DNA of 64,000 nt, taken from contig OZ038533.1 in assembly GCA_964036665.1 (NCBI GenBank), forward strand, positions 4,388,001 to 4,452,000, written 5' to 3'. Position numbers and translations under genes: made by a program. Positions 11,502-24,500 of this stretch are shown here, one piece after another; within the stretch, counting starts at the first letter, position 1; the number at the start of each line of letters is the position of its first letter. Below the pieces are notes generated by a model, which worked only from the letters and a program-made list of their open reading frames with translations, did no database searches and was not told where the DNA came from. Origin of the DNA: Gordius sp. MW1. Its lineage: Eukaryota; Nematomorpha; Gordioida; Gordea; Gordiidae.

Positions 11502-13250
11502 GTTATTTAGTTATAGTGAAATACATTACTCGATGTTATTCTTATATTGTGCAAACAAAAAGGATGAGACTAATGTGAAGAAATTTGTCGTTGAATCATT
11601 CATGCTACCTTAAATTAAATTCAAGGTCTTATTTCATTATTTGAGTCATGCATTCTAACACAAAAAGTGTTATTATTAGTCCCGGTCTTTATAGCATGTT
11701 ATAAAATGTCTTTTTGTCATGGTATTTTGTCATTTTTTGGATTTCATTTTATATACCTCTAATTATAACTTTTTTCTTTCTAATTATTTACTGTTTTAAG
11801 TTATCTTTGCATAAATTAATTATAAATTTGCACTTTGATAATTAATTATTCAGTAATCTAGAAAATAATTGGAATAGATTAAGCATATGTTCTTCTCATC
11901 ATCAAAATTCTGCCTAAATTATTACTTAATTTCATCCAAAAAGTGTATATTTTTTGCACTATAAATCCTGGAAATTGTTCAATTTTTTAGGCAACCGTTT
12001 GTTTCTTCCCTCCCCCTGTTCCAAGTTCAATTCCTTTCAACAAGCCTTTTTCCAATGTTAAATCCTTTTTTTGTGTGGAATTTTGTTTGATCTTTTCGCC
12101 TTGTTTATCAAGGATCTTTGAAATTTGTGCAATGGTCAAGGATAAATTTGAGATGAAATATACAAAATACAATTAAATTATCGTTTGGTTTGGAAGAACG
12201 GTCGTCTTGTTTGTAAATTCTACGTAGTAAAATTAAAAGTTTTAAATCCTCTGTCTTAAACGCCTTGACCTTGACTAATCTAGCTAATTCTATGAATTTT
12301 AAGTACTTTTTATTAAACTTTTATTTACAATATTAACAATTTTTTACATTATTCAATGTAAATAATATTTATAAAACTATTTAGATGCATTACAAAAATT
12401 AATTATTGTACAAAATTATAAGGCACAAATAGGATGCATTAAAATGATAAATTATCTAATGTCAAACATCCAAAAAATATATTATCAAAATAATTTTAAG
12501 ATGATTAATGATAAGTCTGTTTGCTTAGTACAATTATATGTCCAAAAGGACAAAAAAAAATACAGTATTAATACCATAAAAAGTAGGTAAACTTATGATT
12601 AAGCTAAAAATATAATGTTATTTCAAGGAAAGAATATAATTTTTCAATAAAATTAACCTTCATCATACGAATTTATTATTTTACATTTTTAATGTTAGAT
12701 TTATGCATCGTGGCGAAGTTAAATTTTACATTAAGACTTGATAAAAGCGTGTTTCCATGTTTTTAATGAAAAAAGGCGGTAAAACTTAGTAGTACAAAAT
12801 TAGAATCGGAAATGAATTTGATTTGAGCTATAAAAATTGGTTAGTGTTAGTAATGCAATTGTTAATATTGGCCTATATATTAATTCCATTGTGCATCCGC
12901 ACTCCTTAGCTAATAAATTGTGTAATTTACTTAAAGTTCAATTGTTTAATTTATTGATTCTAAAATAAAATCTAAAATTTATTTGCAATTTTTATGACTA
13001 AAGTTAAAAGTTATTTAAGCGCACCATTTCTATATAAATAGAAATTTTCATAAATATCAGTTATTTATTCACGGACAAGTAAATGATGTGTCAAATTTCA
13101 GCCTTAAATTCTCATCTAATATTTGTTTTTCAATTTTCACTAAATATCGACAAAAATTTATAAAATTAATGCTTTTCATAATTTTATAATTCAATTGACC
13201 TTTGAAAACGTATTTTTTAACAATTAATATACTTTAAAATAAAGATATAT
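11502..13250. other. Intergenic AT-rich stretch, no feature seen
   Basis: Very AT-rich, no long frame on either strand, no recognised repeat family. Only a short (TA)n lies nearby (about 11380-11398, in the LST2 3' UTR). Confidence 0.4.
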
Positions 13251-15961
13251 AAAAAAAAACTCGGGCCTTCGGCCCTCGTGGGAAGGGGGAGAAGGGAAGG
13301 GGAGTAGGGGAAGGGAAGAGGGGAAGGGGGAACTCTTCTATACTCCGTATAAACGTAGCATATTTGCTATGCAATTTATGGGCGAGAAAGGTGGGAAGGG
13401 GCGAGAATGCCTATAGGGGGTATTAGATGCAAAATAATTAGTTAATTAGTTATAGGCCCTTGTAGGGGAGGACATAGGGTAATTATCAATGTTAACCAAT
13501 TCAAAAACGAAAAAAAATTTCGATTTATTTGGCCAATGGTCATTTTTTTATTGGTCAGTAGCCAGCGGACGGTCAAAAATTCATATTATCATTGGTATTA
13601 ACATGAACAAATATTAATTTAATTTAAAAAAATTAAAAAAAAAAATTTGTCCCCTCCCTGACTTGAACCCCACACCTCCAGTTCACAAGCCTGCGCTATA
13701 ACCACTATACCATGCTGGCTTTAAAATAGTAGAAGTTATTATGTTATTTATATAGATGATGAAATTAATATGACTTTTTGACCGTCCGCTGGCTACTGAC
13801 CGACGAAATATATTGATTTTCTAAACATAAAACACAACTATTAACAAAAACAAAATATTAATTTAATGTAAAAAAAAAATTAAAAAAAAAGTTTTTTTTA
13901 GTTTTAAAAAAGGGCTAAATTCTTAAACTACCAGCCCGATTCGCTCGAAACTTTACCCGTAGGTGCCCAGGGCGGCCAGGGGTAAAATAACCTTTTCAGA
14001 TTCCTAAAATACCTTTTCATTTTAAAAATATCGGACATTTCCCTGCCACACGCGGTGTAATATCTATGACACTTAGAAAAATTTTACTAATTATATAAAC
14101 TTACGCGCGCCATCTAATAAAGTACAATTCGTGTTTGAGTTTAATAGTAGATTCAATTTAATTAGAAATAACGGGCTATGCTTATACCTTTGAAGGAGGT
14201 TTCGAATTTTGTGTTAGTTTCTATCGATATATTTTATCGTAAATTAGAATCTAATACCTATATTATTTTTTTAAATATTACTTTTTAGGTTTTCTATGAA
14301 ATCACAATCTAATTAAATGAAATATATTAACCCAATAAAAAAATATATATGCATTTATAAGGTTAAAAATATATATTACATAGTTGGCTGTCTGTTAGAC
14401 CATCTATAATAAATTTTTAGGTTATATATAAAATTTGGCCAATGGTCATTTTTTTTCATTGGTAAGCAGCCAGGACACGGTAAAAGTGGTTATAAATTCA
14501 TAAGTCAAAAAAAACGAAAAAAAAAATTTTCGAATCACATTTTGGCCAATGGTCATTTTTTCCATCGGTCAGGAGCCAGCGGACGGCCAAAAAGTCATAA
14601 TAGCAATGGTAGTAACAGGAACAATCATAATAGTCAAAAAAAACGAAAAAATAAACTCGGATTCACATTTTGGCCAATGGTCATTTTTTTCCATTGGTCA
14701 GCAGCCAGCACACGGTAAAAGTGGATATAAATTCACAAGAGTAAAAAAAACGAAAAAAAAATTTTTGAATCACATTTTGGCCAATGGTCATTTTTTTCCA
14801 TTGGTCAGCAGCCAGCGGACGGCCAAAAAGTCATAATAGCAATGGTAGGAACAGGAACAATCATAATAGTCAAAAAAAACGAAAAAAATAATTTCGATTC
14901 ACATTTTGGCCAATGGTCATTTTTTTCCATCGGTCAGGAGCCAGCGGACGGCCAAAAAGTCATAATAGCAATGGTAGTAACAGGAACAATCATAATAGTC
15001 AAAAAAAAAACGAAAAAATAAACTCGGATTCACATTTTGGCCAATGGTCATTTTTTTCATTGGTCAGCAGCCAACGGACGGCCAAAAAGTCTTATTATCA
15101 ATGATAGTAACAAGAACAATCATAAAAGTCAAAAAAAACTCCGGGATTCTAACCCAAAAACTAGTTAAATTGCATAGCAATTAAAAGTAAACAACTTTTA
15201 TTTATGTTTATTATATAACATTGGTCAGCAGCCAGCGGACGGCCAAAAAGTCATAATAGCAATGGTAGAAACAGGAACAATCATAATAGTCAAAAAAAAC
15301 GAAAAAAATCATTTCGATTCACATTTTGGCCAATGGTCATTTTTTTCATTGGTCAGCAGCCAGCGGACGGCCAAAAATTCTTATTATCAATGATAGTAAC
15401 AAGAACAATCATAAGAGTCAAAAAAAACTCCGGGATTCCAACCCCAAAACTAGTTAAATTGCATAGCAATTAAAAAGTAAACAACTTTTATTTATGTTTA
15501 TTTATAACTAGTTAAATTGCATAGCATTAAAAGTAAACAACTTTTATCTATATTTATTATATAACCAAAACTAGTTAAATTGCATAGCACTTAAAAGTAA
15601 ACAACTTTTATTAATGTTTATTATATAACTAGTTAAATTGCATAGCAATTAAAAGTAAACAACTTTTATTTATGTTTATTATATAATAGATAATTTAACA
15701 AATCTTATATATAACACACCGAGAGAGATAGAGATGAGGGGTGGGGCACCTCTTATGCATTAATTCAAAAAATAACACAGCGAAGGAGATAGAGATGAGG
15801 GGTGGGGCACCTCTTTCTCATCCATTAAGTTAAAAAAAGCGATAACCTAATATACCCAATGCAAATAGATAGGGAGGGTAACGGACGACGGACGACGGAC
15901 GACGGACGACGGACGACGGACGGACACCAAAAAACGATCCCATAAATTGCATAGCAATTAA
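13251..15961 (-). mobile_element. Helentron-like non-autonomous element, copy B (longest)
   Basis: Same ends as copy A: hairpin GGGCCTTCGGCCC (13263-13275), inner inverted repeat (13363-13386), outer end with GCATAGCAATTA at 15961. It has eight minisatellite units, but the first is separated from the rest by about 900 bp holding a tRNA-like sequence, an inverted piece of the unit (about 13765-13805) and a reversed LINE-tail fragment (about 13905-14035). Between 15150 and 15690 the near-terminal motif TTAAATTGCATAGCAATTAA, followed by about 40 bp, is repeated about five times (period about 58-60 in the last three). A (GGACGAC)n run precedes the outer end. It is intergenic between LST2 and LOXL. 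Confidence 0.7.
13651..13722 (-). repeat. tRNA-like (SINE-head-like) sequence inside copy B
   Basis: On the minus strand, GGTATAGTGGTTATAGCG looks like a tRNA D-arm/A box and GGGGTTCAAGTCAGGG like a T-arm/B box, with about 72 nt overall. The acceptor strands do not pair well, so it is not a functional tRNA. It resembles the head of a tRNA-derived SINE or a captured tRNA fragment. Confidence 0.45.
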
Positions 15962-16812
15962 AATTTTATTTGACTTCATTTTCTCTATCTAGAAGTATTG
16001 CTAACTTTTTTTTACCTTTTTGAATACAGGTTTTTTAGAACTAAGGAACATATAGTAAATTTTTTTGTTATTTTAGAAATTTTATTCCCCTCACCACCAC
16101 AAACTTGATACTTTTGTACAAATTTAATTTCGCATAAGTTGTTATGGCTGCCACTTTCTCTAGTTATTGATTAATTTATCATCTGTAAGAATCATATTTG
16201 CTAATAATAAAGTACTTAGTGCAAAAAATAGCGGAGGAGTGGTTAAATATAACAAGCATTTCATAAACACACAGTGCACCCAACTCTGTATTTCAGATAT
16301 ATTTTTACAGCATACGAGAGATAATGAATGGTTTGGAAATGATAAGAGATCTTCTCAGGATTTTGGCATTTGAAATTATGTTTAAAGTTAGAATAATTTT
16401 GGATGTTGAATCCATACTTTATATTGGCTTATAACAAGTCTATACATATTGCTCATAATCCACCAGATCGATTCCTAATTTATTTTGAGTCAAAAAAACA
16501 GGGATCCTGATATATATTTATAACATTTAAAAATATGTGATTTTTTGAAAAACTTCAGCTTAAAGCAAATGTAAATTACAATCCAAAAAATCTGCCGGTT
16601 TTCTCCTTCTCTACACATTATATCCCAAAAGGTAATTTCACATACAAAATTAATTTTAATATCAAATTAATTCGCCCAATAGCGTCAGAAGGCGCATTTG
16701 GAAACACCCCGATTTTAATAATATTTATCTAATTGCCTTTACTCACAAATTAAAAATCTTTTTATAAACTTGCTAGATATTTGTTAAATAAGCTATATTA
16801 GATTATAAGTCC

Positions 16813-17162
16813 TGCACGAACCGTCTAAAGCCCGCTCTGGTCGGGCCTGATTGTTCAACCCGACCCAAGGCCCGAGCCCGGCCCGAAGCAAAATCTAGCT
16901 AAGAGATTTTTTAAAACTTTTTAATCATTCCTTTGTTGAATAGGTTATTTAGAGGAGAAAAGATATATTTATGTTAAATGAAAAGTGCGGGTGGATATTC
17001 TCTAAAAGATTTTTTAAATTAAATTGCAAAAAAAAGTCGGGCCGGACTTGGGCTCGGGTCGGGCCTTAGTAAAAAGAATTTCGGGATTGGGCAAAATAAC
17101 ATAAAAAGTGTCGGGCCCAAGCCAGGCTCGGGCCGAGTAAATTCCATTTCGCAGGGCTCTAA
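16813..17162. mobile_element. GC-rich non-autonomous hAT-like element
   Basis: Left end AGTCCTGCACGAACCG and right end TTCGCAGGGCTCT form weak inverted repeats around GGCCCGAGCCCGG-type clusters and an AT-rich middle. No coding capacity. The flanking 8 bp do not match well, so it is old. Confidence 0.45.
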
Positions 17163-19350
17163 TTATTATCTTCCAATTTTTCAAATTTAATTTGGACACT
17201 TATAAATAACTGAAACGATTAATAATTTATTAAAAGGAAGCGTTACTTTTGGTATTATTTGTGAAAATATATCAAATTCCTCTATGAAATGTTTCATACT
17301 TTGTTAATCATCAATGAAAGCTTTAACCTTTGGCAAACCAATCGCACTTAGGATAGGAAGAAGATAGAACATCACGTAGGAATGAATAATTCAATTTGTA
17401 ACGAAGTGACCTTGCATAAATAAAGTCGACTCTCCCCTAGCTCTTAAATTAAAACCGTCTAAACTAAATTTCATGATTTTTTCACATGAAAGCTAAGCCC
17501 CTCAAACATAGTCTCGTTTTTATGCTTTTGTTTTGTTAAATTGCTTCCCTGTGCTGTGACATCATACTTTAATGAAATCCACATTTAAAAACTCGTAAAT
17601 CGCGAACAAAAACTTTAAAATGCCACAAAATTTTGCAATCAAATTCCAATTTTTTGATAGATTTAAAGTTTATAAAACAATTTATGAGGATAAACTTAAA
17701 TAAGATGATTGTTTATTAGAAATTCATCTTTTAATAAGATTCAAATGTTCCAAGAATTTTCGACATTTTATATTTTTGGGGTGTTTTAATATTTATCAAC
17801 GCAGCAGAATTGAATTTGGGAAAGCACAAGTTATGTTATTATCTAGAAGGGCAAAATGTTGATATTTTAAAATGTTTATCTTAATTTCGTTAAATATATT
17901 TTAAATTTTCAATTGGTTACACCCGTAACCCTAATCAATATAATCAGTTTGATTTGCTCTCAAAAATTATTTTTTCATTTTAATTGCCCTTGAAACTTTA
18001 ACAATTTTTTGTCGAGTAGAATTTCTTATTTGGTAGTATTAATTTTTCAGACGAAACTAATATAAAATCAGTAATATATAAAGTGCGATTCAATTTTAAT
18101 TAATTAATAGTTATGCATTAACTAACTTGTATATTTTTAAGAATTTTACTTCACTTAATTATTTTCTTTAAAATTTTTCTCGTTTTCAAAATGAATAAAT
18201 AATTAAAAATCTAAAAAGTTAATTCCTTGAAATGCGACTCAAGGAGCAATGTCATTTTGAAACTTAAAAATTTTTTGACGATTGTACAACAGGTCTGCTA
18301 GCTGTGATAGGATGCCAAAAAAAAAATAAATGCTCCACTTTACATTCCCTCCCATGTTTTTTATATTAAAACGCGCGTCAAACTTTTGTTGTCGATTCAT
18401 TAAAAATTGAAAGATAGCAAAAACAATTTAAAAAAATGTACATATATATTTTTTTCGCAACTTTTACCAACAATTTGTGGAATAAAAAAAGCGAAAAATT
18501 ACGAAAACTTCTATCCCCCCCCCCACCTTGTACCAAAACCACATTGGCCCCGAGGGAGTTATTCCCTTCAAAAAAGCACACGTTTAGAAGGTAAAATAAA
18601 ATTAAAGTGAATTAGTTTTATTTAACACACATGAAAAACACTAACCTTGCTAGACTACTACTATTCTTTCTCAAGATTTAGCGATTTTTAAAGGGCAAAG
18701 TTGAAGGTTGACCCTTTAACATACATCCAATCCTATTCAACTACTTTTTCTCATTTCGCAAATAAACTTTAATTTGTCATTAAATTATAATTATTTCGCA
18801 ATTTTTTGATAAAGTAAAGTAAATAAGCATTTGTTTACTTAATTTCACACCCCGCTCATTCGAATTATTATTTATGGTCTCATCTTATAACCATGTTGAT
18901 GAATAAATCAAAAAAATTCTTAATCTCCCACCCCCCCCCCCCCTCCACCATTAAGGTGAAATGGGCGGGACACTTTTTGAGAATTTAAATTTTCCCCCTA
19001 ATTTATATTTTTCCTTTTTATTTATGTTGTCTGCATAACACATCAAAATAGGCTAGAATTCGAAATTCAAGGTAATACATTCATTCCGCGAAATGTTTAA
19101 ATTATGGCGCCAAACTGAAAATTTAATTAAAATTTCTTCGAAATTGTTTTCGCAATAAAGCACAGAATTAATTAAGTATATAAGGGGGAGGTAATTCTGT
19201 TTAATTTGTATTCACAATACAATATGGAATTCTCATTTACATCCAACAACATAGGTATGTAATTCATTTGCTTAAGAAACATATTAATCTGGACAAATAC
19301 ATTAAACAATTAATTTTATTATTTAATTTTAATTTTCTAATTCATTTTTT
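17163..19350. other. Intergenic stretch, no gene seen
   Basis: AT-rich with two C-runs (about 18515 and 18930). Short frames here have no recognisable similarity, and no MITE family members were identified. Confidence 0.35.
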
Positions 19351-19513
19351 CATGGGGGTAGCCAGAATTTAAACTAGAGGGGGCAATAGTGTTTAGGGAG
19401 GGGCAAAATGAGTTTTTTTAAAATTTAGGCCATAATTATATTAAATTTTTAAGAATTTCTGGATGTAGGAGGGGCAGCCGCCCCTCCATGCCACCTCCTG
19501 GCTACGTCCACGC
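19351..19513 (+). repeat. GGGCGTAGCCAG MITE copy
   Basis: CATGGGGGTAGCCAG start, gggcaa/gtttagggaggggc block, and an inverted end GGCTACGTCCACG after a GGGGCAGCCGCCCC stretch. Intergenic between LST2 and LOXL. Confidence 0.6.
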
Positions 19514-19874
19514 ATTCTTTAAATTTTAGTGAAGCTATTTTACGATATAAAATTCATATGGTTGCACCTTTGGTTCTACATTGTGGATTTAAATATATAT
19601 CCTTATTTACATTATGTAATGATTAAAAAAATTTGATCATATTTTTAGATTTCAATAGACTGGATTTTTACCGATATAATTAATTAAAAATTCAATATAA
19701 CTAGAAAAATGATATTAGATAAATTAAAATAATTGTATGTTGATTCAGTTTTTTACCCATAATAATTAATTTACTTCTTTAAACTTCAATGTGCCCATAT
19801 TTTATTGATAAACTTGATATGAAAATTTTTTTTCTTAATTATTTATCGATAAAATTTAACTGAAATAAGCTGTA

Positions 19875-19894
19875 TTAATTGCTATGCAATTTAT
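19875..19894 (+). repeat. Isolated terminal motif of the Helentron-like family
   Basis: TTAATTGCTATGCAATTTAT is identical to the outer-end motif of the complete copies, but the following bases differ. It is either a truncated insertion or chance retention of a short palindromic sequence. Confidence 0.35.
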
Positions 19895-20236
19895 ATTTTA
19901 ATTTTAAACGATATTTTGATTAAATGAAGTTTTAAAATACGACTCGATACGAGCAGTATACATGATATGATAGTATGATTACAATTGTTTCACTTTTCGA
20001 AGAAGGGGGGACTTACCTCTAAAAACAGCCCTAGAATATAGATTTGAAATCTTAATCAAATTTTTGTTAAACTTGCTTTTCATTTTCTAAAAAACTATGT
20101 TTTAATTTTATCATTATATCACTTAAAATTTTATGATAACAAACAAAAAATGTCTTGGTCTAGCGGGTTATAATAAATTATATTAGACATAAAGTTAGCA
20201 GAAAAAGAAGATTGTATTCCACTATTTTAAAAATTG

Positions 20237-20375
20237 AATGGGCGTAACCAAGGGGGGAAATCCAAACATTTGTTAAAACTTATTAAAATTATGGCCAAAA
20301 TTTCAAAAAACATTTTGCCCCTCCCTAGATCATCATTGCCCCCCCCCTCTATTTCCAATGCTGGCTACGCCCATG
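20237..20375 (-). repeat. GGGCGTAGCCAG MITE copy, reversed
   Basis: Starts ATGGGCGTAACCAAGG and ends CTGGCTACGCCCATG, with the C-rich and TAGCCATAATTTTAA blocks in reverse order. Slightly shorter than the family norm of about 165 bp. Confidence 0.6.
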
Positions 20376-20811
20376 AAAAGTTGTCTAATTTTTGAGATCA
20401 AATTTACAAAACTCTTTCGTATTTTAAAAATGATTTGTTACTTAATAATCCCTTGCAAAATATATCGTTACTCACCCCTTGAATTTTTTTACTTTTTTTA
20501 CTGATACTAATAAAATTTCAAAATTAAAATCAACTTCTTCGTTAAATTATTACAGTTCACTAATTAAATTGCCTTTTGATTTAACATAAAGTTAGACAAG
20601 CTTCAAAAAGAATCGGTTGAGATTTACAAAGGTAATCAATTGAGGCCCAAAAAAAGAAATTTTGGCCTCGGCCGGGGTCAGAAAAAATTAAAGTCAACCA
20701 AGGTTCATCATTCATTTCTTATTCGGAGACAAAAAGAAATTTCAGAGTTTTAATACATTATAAACCTAAGGTGGGCAAGACAGGAGTAGACAGAATAGGA
20801 TAAGTCTGTTC

Positions 20812-21015
20812 TAATGTTGTAAAAACGACTGGGGTTCGTTCGGTCGACCTTCGGTTTTAGTCGACTAAACTTAAACAGACAAAAAGTTTTTTGGTCTCTT
20901 TTACTTAGTCGGCCTCTAGGCTTAGTCGAAATTTGAAAAGCAGACCAGTGTCGAGCCTTAGTCTTAGTTGAACAAAATGTCGATCTAACAAAACCCAGCT
21001 GTTTTTCCAACACTA
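20812..21015. mobile_element. hAT-like MITE (TAGTGTTGTAAAAACGGCTG family), copy 2
   Basis: Starts TAATGTTGTAAAAACGACTG and ends CCAGCTGTTTTTCCAACACTA. Both sides carry the 8-bp duplication GTCTGTTC (20804-20811 and 21016-21023). Non-coding. Confidence 0.78.
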
Positions 21016-21307
21016 GTCTGTTCTATTGGATGGTTAAAGCCAACAAAACTATTTTTATGATATGGAAGCATTTATTAATTAATTTAAATTAACTGGCGAG
21101 AGGACGAATTCTAATGCATCAATTCTGCTTTACTACGCAGAAGTTTGCACAATTATTTTGGGATCAACAAATTATTAAACAATGAATAATACATTTTTTT
21201 TAGCTTTGCCGGAAATTTTTTATAATAATACGCTTGTTTTTAACATAATTTTATGGATTTCAACTATTTTAAATGCGTAAATTATGGATATTTTATTATT
21301 TTCAACC

Positions 21308-21480
21308 AAAGCTCTAACTAGGGGTTGTATAAAAGGGCGATGCAAAAATATTCAGGAATGGGTAATATGATAATCTTCCAAAGTTTTAACCATAATCCCA
21401 AATAAAATCCAAAAAATATTGTATTACATTAAAGGGGCAGCCCTCCCTCACTGCCTTCTCCTACCCCCTGTTTCTAGCGC
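21308..21480 (+). repeat. Highly diverged GGGCGTAGCCAG MITE
   Basis: Only the central TTTTAACCATAATCCCAAAT and the AGGGGCAGCCCTCCCTC block remain recognisable. It ends about 70 bp upstream of the LOXL start exon. Confidence 0.35.
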
Positions 21481-21550
21481 ATTTTTAACGAGTAACTTTC
21501 TTATGTTCTTATGACTATTTGATTTTTATTATTCTATAATTTTACTTAGT

Positions 21551-24500
21551 ATGACAGAAAAAATGAAGTTGATAGCAATGGTAGGGGATGATTTCGTGGC
21601 TAAAAGGAATTTCGAATCTCGAAATTTCGTTGAAAAATTGAAACCTAAAACGTCTACCGAAAGCCCTATAAGCTCGAAAAAACGGACTGCCTCCATCCAA
21701 ACAACGGCCAAATCTCGGAAATTACTTGACGTCCCCAACATTTTAGGCCACATTTCAACGGTCTCATTACTATTATTTCTCCTTCTAACCACCACATTTG
21801 CTCAAGATGATGACCCATCGTCTAGGTAAATTCGAAATTAAACTTATAGCAAACCTTTATATTTTTACTAATTCGTAGAAATTTTAAATTAAAAATAGAG
21901 GAATTGATAAAAAAAATATAAATAAATTCCACTCCCCCCCCCCAAAAAAAACAATAAACAACAACAAATAAATAAATAAAAATAAAAAAATTTTAATTGC
22001 AAAAAGAAATATTAATATGGCTCCCCCTCGCCCCCAAAAAGCTAAAAAATATATATAATTAAATCAAATTGAATAAATTAATACAAAATGCTATTTTAAA
22101 TCGTTGGCGAATTTTTAGCAATTTGGAAGTCTCTCGATGACTCTATATTAGTATATTTTCATTATTTGATGCCATTTGTTTTAAATATTTTATGTATTTA
22201 TTTTATATTATTGTCAACGGAATTTTTTAACAAATAAACTTTTAATAATAATAAAAAAGTTATTAATACGAATTTTATAGAAACAGTGGGGCGGGATCTC
22301 ACTTCGCTCCTCAATTCGATTCCTCCCCCGAAGATGGGCTCACCTATCCCGGCTCAGATTCGGGTTATTCTGGAAATTCCCGAACCGGAGGAACACCACG
22401 TGACGGAGACGTTCGATTGGTGGGAGCTCGTAGCCGATTGGCTGGTAACGTGGAAATATATCACGTGGGTAGGTGGGGTTCTGTTTGTGACGACGATTGG
22501 GACTCCAGCGACGCTACCGTCGTTTGCAGGCAGCTCGGTTTTCCCGCTGCCATACGAGCCACGACAGATTCCGAATTTGGCCGAGCTTCGGGTAACCTTA
22601 TCATTTGCATATCATTTACATGTCATTTGCATGAGCTTCATTTGCATATCATTTGCATAATGGGAGGGATCAGGGTACCCATAAACTAATAATACTATAG
22701 ACTTGCAAACAGCTGTTTTTTGCATTAAAATTTTTGAACTTAGACATTTCAGGTAGATTTTTTAAACATGTACCCCCTTGTGCAATGTAATAAGTTGCAA
22801 ATTTTTTAAAGGAAGATTGCCGATTAAAACATTAAAGGTTTAACTTTCCATACCTAGGTTGACGTTTAATTATCCAACGAAATGAAAAACTTTGAGATAG
22901 ATAATAATAACCGCATTTAGAAGTGCCGCAATTAACTTAAAAGTTTACTCCAATTAGCGCCATCTATTGGCAAATTAAATTAGAGACTAATTTGACGAAA
23001 TTCCCTATCTTTTTTAGCAAGTAACTCGAAAATGATAACAGACATATAACGTTTTCGCTCTTAATAAAGCTCATCAGGCGAGATAGGTATATATAAGGTC
23101 AAATTAGATTCAACCCCTTCCTATGGTGGTTATAGAATAACCCTCGTAATTATAGTAGATAATAATTATTTTGCTTCTTCTTTATTAATCAATTTCAAAT
23201 AGAAATAAATAACATTTATTTTGTTAATATATGGCTTAACATGGCGGCCCACACTTTTATATTAGCTATTCGCTAGTGTATTATTAGTTATTATGGGTAT
23301 CCCCTGTAAATCCAAAATTTTCTCAGATATCTAAAATTTTGTGGAAAAATTATATTGCAATCCAGCCCCTAAATCATCACCATATTTTATGCACCAGTTT
23401 TATTATAATCCTGGCTACTATATCACTCCGTTGGTCGAAGGTTAATATTTCTGTCTTTAAGCAGTGGGTAATTTATTTTGAAAAGGTGTTAAATATATAA
23501 TGACATTTACAAAAGAAGGATATCTCCTATGGTAAAGTGTAGTCGGTGGCCCGTCAACTTGTCGAAAACCATCTCGCCTAATTTAATGTCCCCCATTAAA
23601 AATGGTCCCCTGGGGGACGATTTTAAATTAGGGGACCTTTTTTTAACCGGGGGACATTAAATTCGGCGAGATGGTTTTCGGCGAGTTGATAGGGCACCAG
23701 GGAAGTCGTCATGGGCGTAGCCAGCATTGAAATTAGAGGGGGGCAAGAATGAATTAGGGGCAAAATGAACATTTTTTCAGATTTTAGCCGTAATTTTAAT
23801 AAATTTCAACAAATTTTTGGATTTAGAGGGGCAGCCCCCCCTCCCTGCCCCCCCCCCCTTGGCTACGCCCATGGAAGTCGTCCTGAAAACCTAAACTTTA
23901 GTTAGCTATAATATGGTTGTTTTTCTAAAAAATCTAACATTACTCAAGTGAATTGCTGCAATAACTTCGTCATTTGACTACTTGTAATCATTATTTTATC
24001 TCATTAATAATAATTAGTCAATGCTCATAATTCTCACCATAAATTAATCGGACCTGAACAACGAAGTATTAAAAACGGCAAGTTTATGTGAAATGTTTCC
24101 TTAGCCCAAATTTTTCGACGGATAAAAACTTAAAAACTGGAGGGACTAAATCTAAAATTCCTTTTTTATTTTATTTAAAACCTAGATTTTTGCTTTACAA
24201 CTGTTCTTTGTAATAGAACTCAGAGTGTCGGAAATTAACATTTAAAGTTTCTGCCATTTAATATTTCCAAGAAAACTTTAAAAATATTAGTATTGACACC
24301 ACGGTTATTTTTGGTTTTATTTAAAATCTAGATTTGAAAAACCGCTCATAGACTCGCGGCCGATGTAAATTGAAACATTAAGGTTGAAATCATATTAGAA
24401 AATTAGAAGATTTTTCAAATATGAAATGATTTGCATTTGGTTTGGGGAAAAATTAAGAATCATCTCACCATTTTAAAAAATAGGGACTTTCCTTGCAATA

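Noticed and set aside
13651-13722. tRNA gene on the minus strand
   Set aside because: A- and B-box-like parts are present but the acceptor stem does not pair; called a tRNA-like repeat instead.
16167-16373. 68-codon frame after Helentron-like copy B
   Set aside because: No similarity or regulatory context seen; length compatible with chance.
22286-22689. 124- and 90-codon frames over LOXL exon 2
   Set aside because: Out-of-frame or intron read-through versions of the SRCR1 exon (22281-22591).
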